Positions 1-8,236 of a stretch of 64,000 nt of DNA are shown in pieces; within the stretch, counting starts at the first letter, position 1; the number at the start of each line of letters is the position of its first letter. The position numbers and the translations under genes are program-made. The stretch is from NCBI GenBank assembly GCA_023023105.1, contig CP083824.1, forward strand, positions 3,844,001-3,908,000, read 5' to 3'. The notes beneath the pieces are model-generated. The model worked only from the letters and a program-made list of their open reading frames with translations, did not search any database and was not told where the DNA came from. The DNA comes from Enterobacter ludwigii. GTDB lineage: Bacteria > Pseudomonadota > Gammaproteobacteria > Enterobacterales > Enterobacteriaceae.

Positions 1-109
1 TTGCGGTGCCTGAAGTGACGATGTGCGGGCCATCTGGCAGTTCACTTGCCTGCACCGACACCGCACCTAAACTCACTAATGCCGCCAGGGCCATCACTTT
101 AAACTTCAC
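1..109 (-). CDS. yggE: YggE, SIMPL-domain oxidative stress protein, N-terminal part only
   Basis: The first 36 codons of YggE, running off the left edge of the window. The visible part is a Sec signal peptide (hydrophobic stretch ending in a VQASE-like cleavage region) followed by ELPDGPHIVTSGTA, which matches the mature start of E. coli YggE, a periplasmic SIMPL-domain protein linked to lower oxidative stress. I chose the GTG at 107-109 as start. An in-frame ATG lies two codons upstream (113-115), but the GGAGGA ribosome site directly abuts that ATG, whereas it is about 7 nt from the GTG. The GTG also lines up with the E. coli start (MKFKV). Neighbour order yggE-argO-mscS is as in E. coli. 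Confidence 0.85.
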   Translation of the reverse strand, partial: MKFKVMALAALVSLGAVSVQASELPDGPHIVTSGTA

Positions 110-202
110 TGTCATTCCTCCATGTTGCGAAGAGTGCCCCAACAACAGGGCGCATGCCAGCAAGCTTAGCGGGTCTTGTTCAGTTGTCCATAAGACAATG
201 GC

Positions 203-838
203 TTAGTTGAACAATTCCTGGACATGGTGAATGCCCTCTTTTGCCAACTGGAAGGCGATAAACCACATCACGAGACCCACCAGCGTGTTGATGATCCGCT
301 GCGCTTTAGCAGTGCGAAGACGAGGGGCCAGCCATGCCGCAAGTATGGCGAGACCGAAGAACCAGAGGAAAGAGGCGCTGACCGTGCCAAGCGCAAACCA
401 GCGCTTCGGCTCAACATCCAGCTGTCCGCCCAGGCTCCCCAGCACCACAAAAGTATCGAGATAAACGTGCGGGTTAAGCCAGGTAACCGCCAGCATGGTG
501 ACGATGATCTTCCAGCGCCCCTGCTTCATGACTTCAGCGCTTGCGAGTTCAAGGTTGCTGCTCATGGCCGTTTTCAGTGCGCCAAAACCGTACCACAGCA
601 GGAACGCCACGCCGCCCCAGGTAACCAATGCAAGAAGCCACGGCGACTGCATCAGCAATGCACTACCGCCAAAAATCCCGGCGCAGATCAGCAGCAAATC
701 GCTTACCGCGCACAGGAGAGCAATCATCAGATGATACTGGCGGCGAATGCCCTGGTTCATCACGAACGCATTTTGCGGGCCAAGCGGAAGGATCATGGCC
801 GCACCTAAGGCAAGCCCTTGAAAGTAATAGGATAACAT
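203..838 (-). CDS. argO: ArgO, arginine exporter (LysE family)
   Basis: 211-residue inner-membrane protein of the LysE/RhtB exporter family, with about six hydrophobic segments and the family's early [18 protein letters not shown] motif (residues about 12-29). ArgO exports L-arginine and the toxic analogue canavanine. In E. coli it is activated by ArgP with arginine and repressed by lysine. Length equals the E. coli protein and the yggE-argO-mscS order is conserved. The upstream segment (839-941) should hold the ArgP-dependent promoter, but I could not fix the operator by eye. A 194-residue ORF on the opposite strand is only its shadow. Confidence 0.93.
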   Translation of the reverse strand: MLSYYFQGLALGAAMILPLGPQNAFVMNQGIRRQYHLMIALLCAVSDLLLICAGIFGGSALLMQSPWLLALVTWGGVAFLLWYGFGALKTAMSSNLELASAEVMKQGRWKIIVTMLAVTWLNPHVYLDTFVVLGSLGGQLDVEPKRWFALGTVSASFLWFFGLAILAAWLAPRLRTAKAQRIINTLVGLVMWFIAFQLAKEGIHHVQELFN

Positions 839-941
839 GACGAAACTCTCACAGTGTTGTTCTGGAAGCAGACTATACTGCGCGAATCACATTAGAGGAA
901 ATTGATAATATTAATTGGGGATTAGTCGTGCTTATAAAAAT

Positions 942-972
942 AATGCCCGGTGGCGCTAACGCTTACCGGGCC
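942..972. repeat. REP-like palindrome
   Basis: Imperfect palindrome reading TGCCCGGTGGCGCTAACGCT then TACCGGGCCTG, with complementary GCCCGGT/ACCGGGC arms. It lies just downstream of the mscS stop codon, in the argO-mscS gap, as is typical for enterobacterial REP elements at gene ends. The same core recurs twice in inverted orientation at about 12833-12905. Confidence 0.75.
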
Positions 973-983
973 TGGTGGTGAAG

Positions 984-1838
984 TTATTCTGCTTCTTTGA
1001 CTTTTTTGACGTTTACGTCCATCTGCGGGTACGGGAAGCTGATGCCGTTAGCATCGAACTCACGTTTGATACGCTCCAGAACATCCCAGTAGACGTTTTG
1101 CAGATCGCTGCTTTTGCTCCAGATACGTACCACGAAGTTAATCGAAGAAGCACCCAGTTCGTTCAGGCGTACGGTCTGCTCTTTGTCTTTCAGAATACGA
1201 TCGTCTGAAGCAATGATATTGCTAATCAGCGACTTCACCTGATCGATATCAGAATCATATGCCACGCTGATGATCAGCTCATTTCGGCGCACAGGTTCGC
1301 GGGAAAAGTTGATGATGTTGCCTGCAATAATTTTCCCGTTTGGCACAACAACAATACGACCATCAACGGTACGCAGGGTGGTAGAGAAAATCTGTACCTG
1401 AAGTACCGTTCCGGCAATCCCACCAAGGTCAACGTACTCACCAGAACGGAATGGGCGGAAGGTGACCAGCAGTACGCCGGCGGCCAGATTCGAGAGCGAG
1501 CCCTGCAATGCAAGGCCAATAGCCAGACCTGCTGCACCAAGCACGGCGATTACCGATGCGGTCTGTACGCCGACGCGTCCCAGCGCCGCAATCAGCGTAA
1601 AGGCGATAATGCCGTAGCGCACCAGTGCGGAGAGGAAGTCAGCCACCGTGGCGTCAATGTGACGGGCCAGCATTACGCGGTTAACCGCGTTCGATACGAT
1701 ACGCGCCACGATCATCCCGACGATGATGATCGCAATGGCTGCTACAATATTAACCGCATAACTCAGCAGCAATGCCTGGTTGCGCACCAGCCAGGTTCCC
1801 GCATTGTTAATACCATCTACTACACCGAGATCGTCCAT
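984..1838 (-). CDS. mscS: MscS, small-conductance mechanosensitive channel
   Basis: 284 residues, close to the 286 of E. coli MscS. Three N-terminal transmembrane segments are followed by the Gly/Ala-rich pore helix (residues about 93-120, [20 protein letters not shown]) and a cytoplasmic beta and alpha-beta vestibule. The channel opens under membrane tension to release solutes in hypo-osmotic shock. In E. coli the next genes downstream are fbaA-pgk-epd. Here a 7-kb block (1962-9142) lies between mscS and fbaA, so MscS marks the left border of an insertion or lineage-specific region. Confidence 0.95.
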   Translation of the reverse strand: MDDLGVVDGINNAGTWLVRNQALLLSYAVNIVAAIAIIIVGMIVARIVSNAVNRVMLARHIDATVADFLSALVRYGIIAFTLIAALGRVGVQTASVIAVLGAAGLAIGLALQGSLSNLAAGVLLVTFRPFRSGEYVDLGGIAGTVLQVQIFSTTLRTVDGRIVVVPNGKIIAGNIINFSREPVRRNELIISVAYDSDIDQVKSLISNIIASDDRILKDKEQTVRLNELGASSINFVVRIWSKSSDLQNVYWDVLERIKREFDANGISFPYPQMDVNVKKVKEAE

Positions 1839-1961
1839 TCAATTTTCCTTGTTAATAACCCAAAACACGCGCTAACGAGATCTTAATCACGAAAACGCCA
1901 GTGTTAAAGGTAAACAAAAGCAGGAAAATATGCCATTTACGGCGGCTGATTTCTGCAGGAG

Positions 1962-2891
1962 TTAGTTAAGCTGACGGTCAATCTCGTTGGTAAATTCCGC
2001 TACCAGCAGATCTTTATTGCGAAATAACGTCACAATCTCATCAATCACTTTTCCGCTACCGACGGACTTCCACGCCACCGAAAGCGGAGATTTTTGGCGT
2101 GGGTTTACCACATCTCGTGCCACCAGTTGCCCGGACTCAATATAGGGCTGACACTGACGCTCTGGCAGAAAACCTACCCCCAGCCCGCTAACATGACAGA
2201 CAATTTTTGTGCTCATATCAGGCACCTTAATTTCTTTTTGCCCGCCGAGCAGCCACGCCACCCGACGCGTCAGATTACGCGAGGTATCATCAATATTGAT
2301 TGCCGGATACTTGCGCAGCATATCGTCTGTTAAGCGATCCGCTGGATGTGAAGCAAGCGGGTGATCGCTTGCAACAACGAAGCGCCAGCGAATCTCACCC
2401 AGTGGAAGAAGAGAAATGGTATTTGACAGGGATTCCGAGCCCGTCACCCCGATGGCGAGATGAAAATCATCATAGAGCAACGTATCCCACACCCCCATAT
2501 ACACCTGTCGGGAAAGCTGGAAACGCGTGAAGGGAAAACGTTGATGCAGCCAGGTTAACAGCCTGGCTGCAGAGCGCGGCTGGTAGAGCAGATTGTTAAC
2601 AACAATATTGATCTGTCTTTCGACACCCGCATTAATTTGCTGCAGTTCATCCGGCATGGCATCCAGCCAGCTCAGCCACTGCCGACAGTTTTCGAGCAGA
2701 TGCGTGCCCGCAGGGGTTAAGCTCACTGAACGGGTGGTGCGTAAAAAGAGCTGCGTGCCGGTCTGCTCCTCAAGCGTTTTAATCCGGTAGCTGATCGCTG
2801 CGGGCGTTTTATGGAGTGAAGCGGCTGCTCGCGAAAAACTCCCGGTCTCCGCGACCCGTATAAATGTCCGCACTGTTTCCTGATCGAGCAT
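1962..2891 (-). CDS. AllS-like LysR-type transcriptional regulator
   Basis: 309 residues. N-terminal winged helix-turn-helix (residues 1-60, [20 protein letters not shown] with [16 protein letters not shown]) and a LysR substrate-binding domain. Over the whole length it resembles E. coli AllS, the activator of the allantoin genes, for example the stretches [31 protein letters not shown] and [15 protein letters not shown]. It is the last gene of the transporter-allF-allG-allH transcription unit, so its own level would rise with the operon. Its start overlaps the end of allH by 83 nt; this start is kept because it aligns with MFDPETLRTF of AllS. I infer it senses an allantoin-pathway intermediate such as oxalurate or oxamate. 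It may be an AllS paralogue, so I give no symbol. Confidence 0.85.
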   Translation of the reverse strand: MLDQETVRTFIRVAETGSFSRAAASLHKTPAAISYRIKTLEEQTGTQLFLRTTRSVSLTPAGTHLLENCRQWLSWLDAMPDELQQINAGVERQINIVVNNLLYQPRSAARLLTWLHQRFPFTRFQLSRQVYMGVWDTLLYDDFHLAIGVTGSESLSNTISLLPLGEIRWRFVVASDHPLASHPADRLTDDMLRKYPAINIDDTSRNLTRRVAWLLGGQKEIKVPDMSTKIVCHVSGLGVGFLPERQCQPYIESGQLVARDVVNPRQKSPLSVAWKSVGSGKVIDEIVTLFRNKDLLVAEFTNEIDRQLN

Positions 2892-3684
2892 GTTCTCGCC
2901 TTTCCTTCTGGATCTGTAACCATCGCAACGTAATCACCATGCCGGCAACGATATCAGCGCCCGACGTATGCCCCATCAGCACCAGCCGCCGAATGGCTCT
3001 GTGCGGATCGCGTCCGGCCTGCAGGCAGCGCAGCAGATGAAGAACCGGAGTAGAAAATTCGCCGTAGCGGGCGCTGTTGAGGTAACTGCAGCTTACCGAA
3101 GTTGTGAGCGTCATGAGTTGATCGGCCGAGGGTAAAAATGGGCAAGCCTGGAGTTGCGGAAAAAAGTGTGAAGCATGTAACACTGCCAGCGCGCCTGTCA
3201 GCATGTCGTCACCACCGGGCGTTAGGCCGGGCCCCATGCCAATTAATCCTGTCCAGGAAGGGGGATTACCGTTCTTCCACTGGGCGAGGCCATCCAGCAA
3301 TAACCTGAAGGCAATGGCACCCGCGTCCAGTTGGCAGAGCGGGCCACACAGCCCCGTTTGTTCGGGGTAGTCTCGCAAATCCGGCACGGGCATCGTACCG
3401 CGTTGAGGGGCCAGGTTGAGCCGACGTCTTAACAAGATAGAGGCGTCATACCCCAGCAGAGTTTTACCCCGTTTGGTCCACCGTTTGGCATCGTACACTT
3501 TCGCAAAATTCCGCGTTGAGAGTAATACACCGGCAGGCGCAACCCCTTTGCCGTAACGGATAAAAGACATCAGCGTGCCATCAGCATGAACGTAGTTGAT
3601 CGCTTGAGTGAAGCGGCTGTGCAGATGCCACTCTCCGTCACTCAGACGCTCAACGCCACCATAGGCCATAGACTCCAGGATCAT
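2809..3684 (-). CDS. allH: AllH, oxamate transcarbamylase subunit (DUF2877)
   Basis: 291-residue DUF2877 protein, formerly YlbF-type. Hallmarks are [16 protein letters not shown] in the middle and [11 protein letters not shown] near the end; E. coli AllH has the corresponding GKGPGLTPSHDDTLSG and GHTSGADTLLG. AllF, AllG and AllH together are reported to form the oxamate transcarbamylase of E. coli, which transfers a carbamoyl group between oxalurate and phosphate. The protein is about 20 residues longer than the E. coli one. The extra tail is read through the first 83 nt of the regulator gene in another frame, so it is probably not functional sequence. A GGAG ribosome site precedes the ATG, and a hairpin separates this gene from allG. 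Confidence 0.85.
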   Translation of the reverse strand: MILESMAYGGVERLSDGEWHLHSRFTQAINYVHADGTLMSFIRYGKGVAPAGVLLSTRNFAKVYDAKRWTKRGKTLLGYDASILLRRRLNLAPQRGTMPVPDLRDYPEQTGLCGPLCQLDAGAIAFRLLLDGLAQWKNGNPPSWTGLIGMGPGLTPGGDDMLTGALAVLHASHFFPQLQACPFLPSADQLMTLTTSVSCSYLNSARYGEFSTPVLHLLRCLQAGRDPHRAIRRLVLMGHTSGADIVAGMVITLRWLQIQKERREHARSGNSADIYTGRGDREFFASSRFTP

Positions 3685-3696
3685 AGCAAGAACTCC

Positions 3697-3715
3697 GGGG
3701 CGGCAGGACCGCCCC
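3697..3715. promoter_or_regulatory. Intercistronic hairpin between allG and allH
   Basis: GGGGCGG-CAGGA-CCGCCCC, a 7-bp GC stem with 5-nt loop. On the operon (minus) strand it lies between the allG stop and the GGAG ribosome site of allH. There is no U-run on that strand, so it is more likely an mRNA-stability or translation element than a terminator. Read on the plus strand it would be followed by TTTTA. Confidence 0.4.
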
Positions 3716-3724
3716 TTTTAACCA

Positions 3725-4987
3725 TTACGCGGTAACGTGATACAGCTCAGCGAGAGCCTCAAGGGCTTTTTCAAAGCACGGCAGCGGTGCGCGCACCGTT
3801 CCGGCACCCACCTGTCCGATCCCCGCCTCGCGGTGAGCGATACCGGTGTTAATCAGCGGCGTGATCCCGGTTTCAACAACCCTACGGACATCTAACCCCA
3901 GACATGCTCCCTTGAAGTCCCAGGAGGGGATCTGGAAGAGCGGGTTACTGGCGAGATAGATTTCAGCCATCTCTTCCGACGTTTCCAGCGCGGCACCCAT
4001 GCCGCCCGCCCCGACAAAACGCGTGACGCCAGGTGCCGCAATCATCGCCGCACCGCCAATCCCCAGCGTTTCGGTGATTGCGCTGTCGCCGATATCCGGG
4101 TTCGCATCCGCCTGGCTATAACCGGTAAAGAACAGACCCTGCGGCGTATTCACGGGTGCAGTGAACCAACGGTCACCTGTACCGCTGACTCGGATACCAA
4201 ACTCGCGACCGTTGCGCGTCATAGCCGTGACTACGGTACCGGCTTTGATTTGCGCGGCCGTATCCATCACCGCTTTGCTGTAAGCCATCGCCAGGTTGAG
4301 GAAGAACTGGTCAGTTACGCTCAGGAACTGCAGCACCTCGATGATTTCAGCCTGCGGGCGGTCCAGCCCTGCAATTACCGGAGAGAGCGTGCGGAGTAAT
4401 AAAGAAGACGCGGCGATGTTGCGCTGGTGGAACTCGTCGCCCATGGTAATGGCCTGCGCCATCATCGCTGTCAGGTCGATTCCATTGTCAATTTTGCTCA
4501 GCGCTGCCTGAAGAACCGGGGCAAGCGTATCTCGCATCCAGCGCAGCCGCTGCTGTACATCATCACCGTACGCGCCAAAACGCATCACCTTGCCGATACC
4601 TTCGTTCAGGTTGCAGCAAGACTGGTTACCATGAACCACATCACGCACAATCAGCACAGGCATATTCGCCGAGGTGATCCCGCCCATTGGCCCCACGGCG
4701 CCAACATGGTGGCACGGGATAAACGCCACTTCTCCCTGCTCCAGCAGGCGCACCGCATCCTCTTCACGCTCGGCCCAGCCTTCAAAAAGCGCTGCCCCAA
4801 TGCACGCCCCGCGCATTGGACCGGTCATCTCCTCCCAGGCAATCGGTGGACCCGCATGCAATAGCTTACGCCCGGAAGAAAGTTCAGTTACAGCCTCTTT
4901 GGCCGGACGGACAGCAACCCAGTGTGGACGCGCAGCTTTGATTCGTTCAATGATGGCTTCATTGGCCTGTGCAATAGATGAATACAT
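3725..4987 (-). CDS. allG: AllG, oxamate transcarbamylase subunit (DUF1116)
   Basis: 420-residue DUF1116 protein, formerly YlbE-type, nearly collinear with E. coli AllG. Conserved blocks include LLHAGPPIAWEEMTGPMRGA, FIPCHHVGAVGPMGGITSA, QSCCNLNEGIGKVMRFGAYG, DLTAMMAQ(A)ITMGDEFHQRN and the C-terminal GIGQVGAGTVRAPL. With AllF and AllH it forms oxamate transcarbamylase. The open frame extends 52 codons upstream, but the ATG at 4985-4987 matches the family start (MYSSIAQAN versus MFTSVAQAN) and has a GAGGT ribosome site. It begins 16 nt after the allF stop, so the genes are co-transcribed. Confidence 0.92.
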   Translation of the reverse strand: MYSSIAQANEAIIERIKAARPHWVAVRPAKEAVTELSSGRKLLHAGPPIAWEEMTGPMRGACIGAALFEGWAEREEDAVRLLEQGEVAFIPCHHVGAVGPMGGITSANMPVLIVRDVVHGNQSCCNLNEGIGKVMRFGAYGDDVQQRLRWMRDTLAPVLQAALSKIDNGIDLTAMMAQAITMGDEFHQRNIAASSLLLRTLSPVIAGLDRPQAEIIEVLQFLSVTDQFFLNLAMAYSKAVMDTAAQIKAGTVVTAMTRNGREFGIRVSGTGDRWFTAPVNTPQGLFFTGYSQADANPDIGDSAITETLGIGGAAMIAAPGVTRFVGAGGMGAALETSEEMAEIYLASNPLFQIPSWDFKGACLGLDVRRVVETGITPLINTGIAHREAGIGQVGAGTVRAPLPCFEKALEALAELYHVTA

Positions 4988-5003
4988 ATTTGTACCTCTG
5001 AAC

Positions 5004-6665
5004 TTAATGTAACTGTTTGAGTAAACTGGCAAGACGGGCGTTGCCGCCGGCGACAGGTGCCCACTGATAGTGGACAACCGGCGTTCCGCTGCTTTGTAAA
5101 TCCAGCGCAAAACTACGCAGTCCGGCATTGATAACCTGAACACCGTCGAGAAGTGCGCAGTGCTTGTCTGATGCGCTCGGGGTCTGGTGTTGGATCAGGC
5201 TGCTGGCGAGCAAAACGGCCTCTTCCAGCGTCTCAACAACGACGACGCCGGCCTGCCGCAGCTTTTCTAACTGCCCGTCACGCCCCTGAGGATCGTCCTC
5301 GGTACCGGTCAGCGTGGCGATAACTGCTAGAGGCTCAGCGCGCTGCGAGCGCACTTTTTCAATCGCCTCAACCACCGCCGCCGCAGGATCGGCACAGGCG
5401 CCATAGCCCAGCACCACGTCCAGCAGCAAAACGCCCGTCTCAGGCTGAGCCGCCAGCTTTTCAATTTCGATGCTGCGGGTAGTTGGGTCGATCATCGGGT
5501 GCGGTCTGCCAAGGGTGTAACTGTCATCTCCTAAATCGACGATACGATGCTCCTCAAACGCCAGCATGATTCCATCCTGATGGCTTTCGCTCAGCGGAAT
5601 GCCCAGCTCCTCGGAAAGCAACATCGCCGCTTCCGCTGCCAGCGTACCGCCGGCATACAAACCGCAAATGCCTTTCCCCACCACCTCTGGCTGAGACTGG
5701 CGCTGCTTAGCCACGCGCATCAGCAGCACCGCGAGCCGGGCTGCATCGGAGAGCGAGTGCGCGAGCCAGACGTTGCCGTCGCGACGCTGCTCCGGTTTAC
5801 TCCCGAGGAAGAGCGCGACTACCTGCTTACCGACACTCTGCATGGCTGTAATAACCCGGGTGCGCACCTGAGGTGACGGCGGCTTAGAAACGAATGCGAT
5901 GACCTTTGTTACCTCATCTCCTGCCAGCATCTCTAGCGCGGTAAGCGCACTAAGGCCACCGACGTCAGCACTCAGATCGCGTCCCCCCAAACCGATGGCA
6001 TGGCTTATGCCTTGCTGGTGAAGGGCAATCTGAGAGGTGATTTCCTGAATACCCGTCCCGGACGCGCCAATTACGCCAACTCCCCCCTCGGGCAGGACGT
6101 TGGCAAAAGCCAACGGGCTGCCGGCAATCATCGCCGTACCGCAGTCCGGCCCCATAACAATCAGTCCACGCTCGCGAGCCAGCGTTTTCAGCTCAACTTC
6201 CTGCGCAACCGGCACGTTATCGGAAAACAGCATCACGTTTTTATCAGCCAGTAACCCTTCTTTGGCGACCGACGCTGCATACTCTCCGGCAACGGAGACC
6301 AGCAGCAGATTGGCATCAGGCAGTTTCTGACAGGCGCTTTCCCAGCGCCGTGCTTTCACCAACTGGTGCGAACTTCCCGACGCAGTGGCAATCGCGTTCA
6401 GCTCTTTCTCTAACTGCTCGCGGATAACGTCCAGGATCTCGGGCTGTTCGGATTCGGTGCGTACGGCGACGCATATATCGTTTGGTGTCGACTGGGAAAA
6501 ATCGTCATGCCAGAAGCCCGTTGAATCCAGCATTGATTTATTGGCTGGGGTTCCCATCATGACGGAGACCTGATCCACTTCCGGGTGCTCGCTTAATTTG
6601 CGGGAAATAATCATCAGGCTGACGGAATCCTGAAAACTTCCCTTTTTAACAAAGGCGTAAATCAT
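5004..6665 (-). CDS. allF: AllF (FdrA), oxamate transcarbamylase subunit
   Basis: 553 residues, orthologous in length and sequence to E. coli FdrA/AllF. The fold is related to succinyl-CoA synthetase: a CoA-binding-like Rossmann half (residues about 180-270, VMGPDCGTAMIAG and GVIGASGTGIQE) followed by a ligase-like half with YAGGTLAAEA, DLGDDSYTLGRPHPMIDP and LLLDVVLGYGACADPAAA. It forms the oxamate transcarbamylase with AllG and AllH. It starts 13 nt after the transporter stop and ends 16 nt before allG. fdrA was first described as a suppressor of dominant-negative ftsH alleles; that older phenotype does not define its role here. Confidence 0.93.
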   Translation of the reverse strand: MIYAFVKKGSFQDSVSLMIISRKLSEHPEVDQVSVMMGTPANKSMLDSTGFWHDDFSQSTPNDICVAVRTESEQPEILDVIREQLEKELNAIATASGSSHQLVKARRWESACQKLPDANLLLVSVAGEYAASVAKEGLLADKNVMLFSDNVPVAQEVELKTLARERGLIVMGPDCGTAMIAGSPLAFANVLPEGGVGVIGASGTGIQEITSQIALHQQGISHAIGLGGRDLSADVGGLSALTALEMLAGDEVTKVIAFVSKPPSPQVRTRVITAMQSVGKQVVALFLGSKPEQRRDGNVWLAHSLSDAARLAVLLMRVAKQRQSQPEVVGKGICGLYAGGTLAAEAAMLLSEELGIPLSESHQDGIMLAFEEHRIVDLGDDSYTLGRPHPMIDPTTRSIEIEKLAAQPETGVLLLDVVLGYGACADPAAAVVEAIEKVRSQRAEPLAVIATLTGTEDDPQGRDGQLEKLRQAGVVVVETLEEAVLLASSLIQHQTPSASDKHCALLDGVQVINAGLRSFALDLQSSGTPVVHYQWAPVAGGNARLASLLKQLH

Positions 6666-6678
6666 TACCGCTACCTCT

Positions 6679-7902
6679 TTATGCGCGTTTTTCTTTTAAG
6701 AACAGCATCCCGCACAGACCAATCGCCAGGAGTACCGCGGAAACATAGAAACTGGAAGCCAGGCTTCCCGTCATATCGCGAACGGCCCCGGCAATAATCG
6801 GTGCCAGAATGGATGAGCTCATACCAATGAAATTGAATAATCCGAATGCGGTGCTGTAGTTGTTTTCATCCACACTGTCGGCAACCAGCGCCACCAGTAC
6901 CGGGTCCAGCGCCAGCTTGCCTACCAGGCCGTACACGCAAAGCGCGACGATAACGCCGGTCATATTTGGCATCCAGACGATGGACAACATGCTGACTATC
7001 GCCACCGGTACTAAAAACAGAATTAATGGCTTACGCTTGCCTAACTTATCGGAGAGGCTGGAGAACAGCAGCGCACCCGGAATAGAGATCCACGCCACCA
7101 GCGAGGAGATAAACCCGGTTTCGCTGCCCGGAATGCCGCGTTCGTTTTGCAGGTAATAAGGAAGCCAGGTCAGGATCACGAAGAAGCCAAACAGGCTGCA
7201 GAACACCATGATGTAAGTCAGGATCAGGTTACGGTTCTTAAAGAGATCGCTGAACTTACCTTTCTTAACCGTCTGTCCTTCGGCTTCGGCGGTGCGTTTC
7301 TTTTCCTTAACGAACAGCCAGATTGCAACCCCGACCAGAACAGAAGGTATGGCCATAGCGTAAAACGGCATTCGCCAGGAGTAGCCCTGGTCGTAGACCA
7401 GCCAGCTGGAGGTCATTAATCCGAGGGCAATACCAAATGCCATACCGCTGTTAATTATCGCGCTACCGAGAGAACGGTATTTTTTCGGGATTTGTTCAGA
7501 GGATAATCCGTACTGAGGGCCGTAATATGTCCCTTCCCCTGCGCCGGTCACGACTCGCGCAAAGAGCAGCGTGTACCAGCTTTTTGCCCAACCGGTCACC
7601 GCGGTAAAAACGCCAAAAAGAATAAAGCCAGGAACCAGTACTTTTTTCTTACCAATTTTATCGCCGAGGATCCCGGCAGGGACCTGCAATAAAGCATAAG
7701 AAAAATAGAATACTGAATTAAGTATCCCTAACTGCGTACCGCTCAGGCCGAATTCTTTTTCCAGTTCGCCCATCACAGGATTTAGTACCGTACGGTCGGC
7801 GTACATAAAAATCCAGCCAAGCCAGAACAGGAAAATTGTGACCCACCAGGCCGGTATTCCTTTTTTCTTTGTGGCCTCAGCCACGTCATATGATGCAGAC
7901 AT
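6679..7902 (-). CDS. MFS transporter, ACS (anion:cation symporter) type, probable oxalurate/oxamate carrier
   Basis: 407-residue major facilitator with about 12 membrane segments and the MFS loop motif GDKIGKKK between TM2 and TM3. Sequences such as DRTVLNPVMGELEKEFGLS and RVVTGAGEGTYYGPQY are typical of the anion:cation symporter branch that carries organic anions such as hexonates and tartrate. First gene of the allFGH operon. The start at 7902 has a GGGAGA ribosome site 8 nt upstream; an ATG 13 codons earlier is less likely. E. coli allFGH has no such transporter beside it. From context I infer the substrate is an allantoin-degradation carboxylate such as oxalurate, perhaps exchanged for oxamate; the sequence alone does not prove this. 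Confidence 0.85.
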   Translation of the reverse strand: MSASYDVAEATKKKGIPAWWVTIFLFWLGWIFMYADRTVLNPVMGELEKEFGLSGTQLGILNSVFYFSYALLQVPAGILGDKIGKKKVLVPGFILFGVFTAVTGWAKSWYTLLFARVVTGAGEGTYYGPQYGLSSEQIPKKYRSLGSAIINSGMAFGIALGLMTSSWLVYDQGYSWRMPFYAMAIPSVLVGVAIWLFVKEKKRTAEAEGQTVKKGKFSDLFKNRNLILTYIMVFCSLFGFFVILTWLPYYLQNERGIPGSETGFISSLVAWISIPGALLFSSLSDKLGKRKPLILFLVPVAIVSMLSIVWMPNMTGVIVALCVYGLVGKLALDPVLVALVADSVDENNYSTAFGLFNFIGMSSSILAPIIAGAVRDMTGSLASSFYVSAVLLAIGLCGMLFLKEKRA

Positions 7903-8236
7903 AAGCAATCTCCCGGTAATAATTACCGCTGAATACCTCATGTTATCGCGCTGATACGTGAGGTTTGATGTTTTAACTGCCGTTACAGTATCGGGGTATA
8001 ACGCTATTTCATTTGAACAAAGTCACACAAAATCTATTGTTATAAATTCCTGGGAATTGGCATCGATATTATTAAAAAAAATCTAATAATGACTTTTAAA
8101 ATTAATTAAATAAACAAAAGCGAAACATCATTAATTAACGAGATATTTTTTGTGGTCGCCGGGTTGTAACGCCTATCACATTATCGTTTTCATAAACCTT
8201 TATGTTGACCGCGAGTTATTTACCACAGAGGTCATA
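7903..8236. promoter_or_regulatory. Divergent control region of the MFS-allFGH and allK genes
   Basis: 334 bp of AT-rich DNA without a gene, between divergent start codons. It contains a perfect inverted repeat AATTCC-TG-GGAATT (8045-8058), a candidate regulator operator, and two CRP-like sites: TTTGA-N6-TCACA (8012-8027) and TGTAA-N6-TCACA (8165-8180). These suggest catabolite control plus induction by the AllS-like protein. The allK ribosome site GAGGT lies 5 nt before its ATG. Motifs were found by eye only. Confidence 0.55.
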
